Assembly (NCBI GenBank): GCA_032622095.1
Contig: CP136064.1
Coordinates: 139,209,954 to 139,273,953, forward strand
DNA from: Siphonodentalium dalli
Lineage: Eukaryota; Mollusca; Scaphopoda; Gadilida; Siphonodentaliidae
Length of the DNA: 64,000 nucleotides
Direction of reading: 5' to 3'
Shown: in pieces, positions 57,945 to 64,000 of the stretch
Layout: each line of letters begins with the position of its first letter
How positions within the stretch are numbered: the stretch's first letter is position 1
The notes under the pieces: generated by a model
What the model saw: the letters and a program-made list of their open reading frames with translations, nothing else
Told to the model about the DNA's origin: nothing
The model's database searches: none
Translations under genes and position numbers: made by a program

Positions 57945-58747
57945 CCACCCAGGTGTACCTTGGTGTTATTCACCCAGGTGTTCCTTGGTGTTTCCTACCC
58001 ATGTGTACCTTGGTGTTTTCTTACCCAGGTGTACCTTGGTGTTTTCTTACCCAGGTGTACCTTGGTGTTTTCCTGCCCAGGTGTACCTTGGTGTTTCCTT
58101 ACCTGGATGTACCTAGGGGTTTTCTAACCCAGGTGCATCTCAATGGGAAATCCACCTGGGTAAGAAAACACCAAGGTACACCGGCGTAAGAAAACACCAA
58201 GGTACACCTGGGTTGGAAACATCAAGGTACACCTGGGTGGGGAACACCCAGGTAGGAAACATCAGGGTACACCTGGGTGAATAACACCAAGGTACACCTC
58301 GGTGGGAGCACCCAGGTAGAAAACACCTGGGTGAATAACACCAACGTAACCTGGGTGGGAAACACCCAGGTAGGAAACACCAGGGTACACCTGAGTGAAT
58401 AACACCAAGGTAACCTGGGTGGGAAACACCCAGGTAGGAAACATCAGGGTAAACCTGGGTGAATAACACCATGGTACACCTGGGTGAGGAAACACCCAAG
58501 TAGGAAACACCAGGGTACACCTGGGTGGGAAACACCCAGGTAGGGTACACCTGGGTGTGGTCACCTGGGTAATTACACCCAGGTTTATCAATACCAGGGT
58601 TTTTATCCAGTTTAGGTGGGTAAATCATGGTAAAAACCCAGGTTTCACGGGGTCTTGATGGTTGGTGGATGTCTTGGTAGATAGATTTTACCTGGGTTTC
58701 GGCCCAAAAAACCTGGGTGGATTTACCCAGGTACATTTTTATATGGG
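57945..58747. repeat. right subterminal array with orientation switch
   Basis: Units of about 34 bp (CCCAGGTGTACCTTGGTGTT) run in plus orientation to about 58,135. They then run in reverse orientation (AACACCAAGGTACACCTGGG) to the end of the element. The long antisense frames here are periodic artefacts with residues such as YLGV and HPGVPWC. Confidence 0.88.
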
Positions 58748-59892
58748 TGCTCTAGTAATTTATTATGGATAATTTTTTCTAATATTTTGCCGAGAACATT
58801 CAGAAGTGAAACTGGCCTATAATTATTAGGATCTTTTTGGTCACCTTTTTTTAAAAGAGGTATAACATCCGCTTTTTTCCATTCATCTGGGAACTGACAA
58901 AGGTCTATCGATTTCTGAAATAATATACTAAGTGGTTTGCATACAGTAGCATGTGTTTCTTTTAGCATGCGATGACTAATAACATCTGACCCACAAGCTT
59001 TTTTCGTTGGTAGATCTTTCAAAATTTTTGAAATTTTAGACTCGCTAATCGGTATTTCAGTGATAACTTCATCTGTCCGTTCATCAAAATTCGGCAAACA
59101 TTTCGCTTTCATTCCTAATGAGCTGTTTGCAACAAAGATACTATTTAAAATCTCAGCTTTGTCTTTGTCATCGCAGTACATTTTGTTTGTATATGAGAGA
59201 GGCGGGATTCGTTGGTTATAATTGTTACCCATAAATGTTTTTACAATATGCCAAAACTGTTTTGGGTTATTATTCATAACAAGAGATTCATCCAAGTGAG
59301 TCATATACTCATTTTTTGCGTGTTTCTTGGCAATATTCACTTGGTTTCGAGCTTTCTTATATTTCGACCACGTGAAACTCGTATTACATTTTAGAGCTTT
59401 TCTTCTATAGCGATCGCGTTGACGGATTAGTCTTCTGACTGTGCTATCAAACCACGGTTTATCATTTCTACGTACCAATATATCTCGGCGTGGTATGAAG
59501 GATTCGACCATCTTCAAAAACGTATATCTGAAATGCTCAACAGATTCGTTGATGTCAAAACAGTTTACTTCATTATTAAGACATGCGGACCAGTTAGTTT
59601 CTTTTATTGCTCTATTTAAGCCTGTAAAGTCGGCATCAGAATAACTCCACACTATTCTTTTGTAGGCTTGTGTCACCCGGGGTGTCCTTTTTAGTTTGAC
59701 AGACGTGGCATAGCGATCAGAAACTTCAAGGTCTACAATGGAGGGATTCATCGCTGTTAACGCTTCAGAGATAATTATTGGGTCTAAGAGCGTTTGTGAC
59801 GTCGACGTTACTCGTGTTGGTTCTTCAATGACGTTAGACATGCATGATGCCGACATATATAATATGATCGTACGTGACACGTAATGGAGCAA
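58748..59892 (-). pseudogene. LINE ORF2, endonuclease end and RT start (split element)
   Basis: Minus-strand frame starting inside the C-terminal part of an AP-endonuclease domain (NVIEEPTRVTSTSQTLLDPI, SDRYATSVK). It continues through the linker (KPWFDSTVRRLIRQRDRYRR, FWHIVKTFMG) and the first RT blocks (KACGSDVISHRMLK, PDEWKKADVIPLLKKG, NNYRPVSLLNVLGKILEKII). It ends at LLEH where the 13.95-kb element begins. The 5' end is truncated near 59,900, so even without the insertion this copy lacks most of its endonuclease. No stop codon interrupts this half. Confidence 0.9.
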
Positions 59893-59945
59893 CCACCAAG
59901 TTGATCATTAAGTTCAATGTTACAATAATTATAGGATGTTCCGTA

Positions 59946-60481
59946 CAGGGTACTTCATGTGCTACACCACTCGGAGAAATGTCTGTGTCATCACACAAAT
60001 ACCATGCTAGAACTTGGATTGATATATTCGTAATCGTATATAGTCACCAATAGCCGGGTTATCACCGTAGTAACGGACATTACCCATATAGTGAACTATT
60101 CAAACCCAGCATTAAAATCATGGTTATGATCAGTCCAAACATGAGTAAAGTTCGAACATAAGATAATAATAGCTGAGAACCTGGTGTGAATTGAACTGTG
60201 GTGGGGCCTCAAGCATATCTACCCCTGCACGTCAGAACAAAATTATGCCATGAAATGCCATAATTAGCTTGAGGATGGAAGTGAACCATCATCCCACAGC
60301 GAAATCAACCAGGCCTGTTGGGTTTGAATAGTTCGCTAGATGGGCAATGTCAGGTACTACGGTAGTAACCCAGCTATTGGTGACTATATACGATTACGAA
60401 TATATCAATTCAAGTTATAACATGGTATTTTAGTGTGATGACAGACATTTATCCGAGTGGTGTAGCACATGTAGTACCCTG
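59946..60481. mobile_element. 536-bp TA-flanked TIR element
   Basis: The ends CAGGGTACTTCATGTGCTAC and GTGTAGCACATGTAGTACCCTG (outer 8-20 bp) are inverted, with TA on both sides. Arms of ~165 bp correspond (TAGTCACCAATAGCCGGG against CCAGCTATTGGTGACTA). The middle (60,115-60,315) is unique. No coding sequence. Confidence 0.8.
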
Positions 60482-60547
60482 TATGCATATATACATATAT
60501 ATATCACAGCAGAAGTTTCCTTAGAATTAATGGATGGAAATGGAATG

Positions 60548-60790
60548 CCTTTAATATTTGTATTATTTGAGTCGGACATAGATTACCTTAGCTGCAGGCA
60601 ATCAATGCAATACATGTAAACTATGTAGAAAAAGAAATTATTGAATGAAGTGTAGTGAATATGATGCGTCACTTTAATATTTGAGTCGGACATAGCTTAG
60701 CTTACCTGAAGGCAATCAATGCAATAAGTGATGTAGAAACAGAAATTATTGAATGAAGTGTAATGAATATGAAGCGTCATTTTAATGCAA
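60548..60790 (+). repeat. ~120-bp tandem repeat, two units
   Basis: GAGTCGGACATAG, GGCAATCAATGCAATA and AATTATTGAATGAAGTGTA recur with a period of about 120 bp. A third, diverged unit lies at 61,425-61,570 (GACGATCAATGCAATGAAC). Confidence 0.8.
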
Positions 60791-61700
60791 TATCGATTGG
60801 CTTTAATCGGATTATACCAGTGATGTTGGCATTAATTAAGGGAGGCCATTAATTAATAAAAGCTTTAGCAATAAAACTAAAAGCTTATGCAACTCCTTTG
60901 TTAGTTAATCCTTATTGTTTATTTTAGCGGACACCCACATTACAGCCGTGACCAAATTAAACTTTCAAAGTTACAACTTACAATTTACATGCATCATGAT
61001 TCAGACTGTACAATCTGACAATAGTCAATACTACAAACGTATCTTCCAGGCTGCAGTCTAGGAAATAATACTTCTTCCATTTAGTTAAAAAATTAACTAC
61101 TACTGTAACTTGATAATTGTCTTGCTTAAATGATAGCTACACAAAACATTTCCAAAAAATTTAAATGTAAAATAACAATTAATTAGGCTAATTTCAGATA
61201 AAGTCAAAAGTTTTTAGTTTTATTTCTTATTTTATGTTTTTAAAATTTGTATTGATGTTATAAAATAAAGCGATAGTTGAAATTGTCAATTTTCGGTAGT
61301 CTCCACTTCTTCCTGAAGTCTCCCTAAATTTCCTGAAGTCTCCCTAAATTTCCTGGAGGGAGACTTCAAGTCTCCCTGTTCTGAACCCCTAGGCTGAGGC
61401 CTGATTGGGTGGAAGAGAAATGTCACTTTAATAGTTAACGATGATATACATATAGAATTATAGATTATCCCCATTGAAGACGATCAATGCAATGAACAGT
61501 GTAGAAATGGAGAAAATGTTGCCTGAATGAATCAATGTGTGAACATAAAGTCTCACTTTAATGAAATATTGAGATGATGGAATCAACGATGAATTTGCAA
61601 TTTCTTTAATGATGAAATTGGTTTACATATACATGTATATGCAGCTGAAAATGTGAATTGACTGAAATGTAATTATCAAAGTGTCAATGGCACTGTACCG
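60791..61700. other. no gene; small minisatellite at 61,307-61,375
   Basis: TCCTGAAGTCTCCCTAAATT is repeated about 2.5 times and is followed by its inverted part GGAGGGAGACTTC. Otherwise AT-rich spacer. Confidence 0.6.
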
Positions 61701-61749
61701 GTAGCTAACGTGGAAAAGGAATAATTTCATGTGTTACAGTTAATGGAGC

Positions 61750-64000
61750 GATTAGGAATGTGGAAAGTTGAAAGGCCTAGTTATGCAAAGATTAAAATCA
61801 AAGATGGCCACGACAGCCATGTTTTTTGGCAAATGACCCAAAAAAGACTCCTTCCTATTTACATGTCATTGTTAACATCCCTCACAAATTTCATGATGAT
61901 CCGACAAAAGATACGACATGTAGCCCGTGTCAAAGGATTTAGTTGTGTAAAGAGTAAAATACAAGATGGCTGGTTTTTTGGTTGAATTTAAAATGAATCT
62001 TTTCCCATCTACATGTAATTGTTAACATCCATGACAAATCTCATGATGACTGGACCAAAGATTCGACTTGTAGCCCTTGACAAAGAATTTAGTCATGCAA
62101 AGAGTATAATCCAAGATGGCTGCTGGCGGCCATGTTTTTGGCCGAACAACCCCAAAATTACTTGTTTCCCATCTACATGTCAATTTTAACATCCATGACA
62201 AATGTAATGAAAGTGTCAATGACACTGTAGCTCAACTTAGTAGGGGAATGATTTAATGGTTGACAGTAAATGGAGTAATAGGAAAGGTGCTAATTGAAAT
62301 GTCTAAGTAAGACTAGATGTACATGTCAATATCAACATTCATGACAGGTTTCATAATGATCGGATCAGGGATGTGGTGATTATGGTGTGCCAAAGGATTT
62401 ATTGATGCAAAGAGTAAATTCTAAAATGGCCAATGGCAGCCATGTTTTTTTCCGAACTACCCCAAAATGAACTGTTCCCATCTACAGCCTTTACAAATCT
62501 CATAATGATCTGATCAAAGGTACGACCTGTAGCCTGTGCCAATGGATTTAGTCATGCAAAGAGTAAAATCCAAGATGGCTGCTGGCGGCCATGTTTTTCG
62601 GCTGAACGACCCCAAAATAACTCGTTTCCCATCTACATGTCATTGTTAACATCCATGACAAATTTCATGAAGTTCCGACCAAAGCTACGACCTGTAGCCT
62701 GCACCAAAGGATTTAGTCATGCAAAGAGTAAAATCCAATATGGCTGCTGGCGGACATGTTTTTTAGACAAATGACCCCAAAAACACTCGTTCCCATCTAC
62801 ATGTTAATATTAACATCCATGATAAATATCATGATGATCAGACGAACAGTACGACCTGTAGCCCGTGCCAATGGATTGAATTTTGAAATCCAAGATGGCC
62901 GCCAGTGGCCGTGTTTTTTGGTCGTATGACCCCAAAATGACTCATTCCCATCTACATGTCAATATCAACATTCATAACAAATTTCATAAAGATCAGACCA
63001 AAGGTACGACCTGTAGCCCGCGCCAAAGGATTTAGTCATGCAAAGAGTAAAATCCAAGATGGCTGCTGGCGGCCATGTTTTTTGCGAATGACCCCAAAAT
63101 GACTCGTTCCCATCTACATGTCAATGTCAACATTTATGACAAATTTCATGAAGTTCTGACCAAAGCTACAACCTGTAGCCCGCGCCAAAGAATTTAGTCA
63201 TGCAAAGAGTAAAATCCAAGATGGCTGCTGGCGGCCATGTGTTTTGGCTGAACGACCCCAAAATCACTCGTTGCCATCTACATTTGTACATGTCAATATT
63301 AATATCCATGACAAATTTCATGATTATCAGACGAACAGTACGACCTGTAGCCCGCGCCATTGGATTGAATTTTGAAATCCAAGATAGCCGCCAGCAGCCA
63401 TGTTTTTTGTCCAGATGACCCCAAAATGACTCGTTCCCATCTACATGTCAATATCAACATTCATGACAAATTTAATAAAGATCAGACCAAAGGTACGACC
63501 TGTAGCCCGCGCCAAAGGATTTAGTCATGCAAAGAGTAAAATCCACGTTTTTTGGCCGAACGACCCCAAAATCACTCGTTCCCATCTACATGTCATTGTT
63601 AACATCCATGACAAATTTCATGAAGTTCTGACCAAAGCTACAACCTGTATTAGTCATGCAAAGAGTAAAATCCAAGATGGCTGCTGGCGGCCATGATTTT
63701 TGGCTGAACGACCCCAAAATCACTCGTTCCCATCTACATGTCAATATTAACATCCATGACAAATTTCATGATAAGACGAACAGCACGACCTGTAGCCCGC
63801 GCCAATGGATTGAATTTTGAAATCCAAGATGGCCACCAGCGGCCATTCGTTCCCATCTACATGTCAAGGTCAACATTCGTGACAAATTTCATAAAGATCA
63901 GACCAAAGGTACAACCTGTAGCCCGCGCCAAAGGAAATTGTTGAGGGACACACGCACACACGGACGACGGACGCCAAACCATGGCAATAGCTCAAACTTA
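61750..64000 (+). repeat. ~160-bp tandem array running off the window
   Basis: About a dozen units, each with CATGACAAATTTCATGA, GTACGACCTGTAGCCCG, AAGGATTTAGTCATGCAAAG, TCCAAGATGGCTGC and CGTTCCCATCTACATGTCAA. Spacing varies from about 120 to 172 bp. It ends in CGGACGACGGACGCC-containing sequence that looks like the family's 3' terminus. The array continues or ends beyond position 64,000. No protein is encoded. Confidence 0.9.

Larger units (their letters stand above)
44794..58747. mobile_element. 13.95-kb DNA element inserted in the LINE
   Basis: Terminal inverted repeats of at least 28 bp begin CCCATATAAAAATGTACC at the left and are exactly mirrored at 58,720-58,747. TG flanks both ends (44,792-44,793 and 58,748-58,749). 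On the minus strand the LINE reads LLEH before and LQENN after, and joining with one copy of the CA duplication restores the frame. Both subterminal regions are arrays of ACCCAGGT-type repeats. Inside are a minisatellite, a LINE fragment and several nested MITEs, but no transposase. The 2-bp duplication and repeated subterminal motif recall CACTA/CMC elements, yet the ends do not start CACTA. Superfamily undecided. Confidence 0.8.

Noticed and set aside
57847-58736. Frames with repeated VPWCF, YLGV and HPGV residues
   Set aside because: They are generated by the ~34-bp subterminal repeats in both orientations. They have no codon structure independent of the period.

Overview
This window is animal nuclear DNA, most likely from a marine invertebrate. 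The evidence is: no operons, splice-acceptor-like exon starts, several non-LTR retrotransposons, Helitrons, dense inverted-repeat DNA elements, and frequent short palindromes of the ACATGTA type. I cannot name the species. There is no intact host gene. Almost everything recognisable is a mobile element, a remnant of one, or a tandem repeat. Many apparent ORFs start at GTG, TTG or CTG and are chance frames inside repeats.

Layout. 1-6.0 kb: nested tandem repeats, including three 484-bp copies, then two copies of a ~570-bp repeat separated by duplicated palindromes. 8.6-11.2 kb: a composite element built from ~155-bp perfect hairpins alternating with ~0.4-0.9-kb units in both orientations. 12.1-16.3 kb: a decayed KDZ-transposase/HMGXB3-like gene (one frameshifted exon and one PHD-finger exon with an internal stop), with smaller TIR elements in between. 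16.75-21.77 kb: a ~5-kb palindrome, most of whose inner and right part lies in a 5.2-kb segment that is then tandemly repeated (18,744-23,970 and 23,971-29,191). 29.8-30.95 kb and 37.46-38.86 kb: two head-to-tail pairs of non-autonomous Helitrons. 31.7-32.6 kb: a LINE 3' fragment followed, in the same sense, by a foldback element with extreme one-strand A-to-G divergence. 34.15-36.5 kb: a 5'-truncated LINE. 40.1-41.7 kb: ~300-bp tandem repeats. 42.8-59.9 kb: a second LINE on the minus strand, split inside its reverse transcriptase by a 13.95-kb element. That element has matching terminal inverted repeats, a 2-bp target duplication, subterminal ACCCAGGT arrays, a ~1.8-kb minisatellite and many nested MITEs. 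59.9-64 kb: a TA-flanked element and a ~160-bp tandem array that runs off the window.

The sequence contains its own controls. An unoccupied paralogous copy of the R3-R4 Helitron target lies near 34.03 kb. Removing the 13.95-kb element restores the LINE frame. A 93-bp tandem unit without insertion matches the site occupied by the 866-bp element. Sister copies of the TA-flanked foldback element act as the reference for the A-to-G-changed copy. The points most worth following are that changed foldback copy (candidate retro-inserted ADAR-edited RNA), the Helitron pair with its empty site, the 13.95-kb element of unclear superfamily, and the hairpin-bounded composite at 8.6-11.2 kb.
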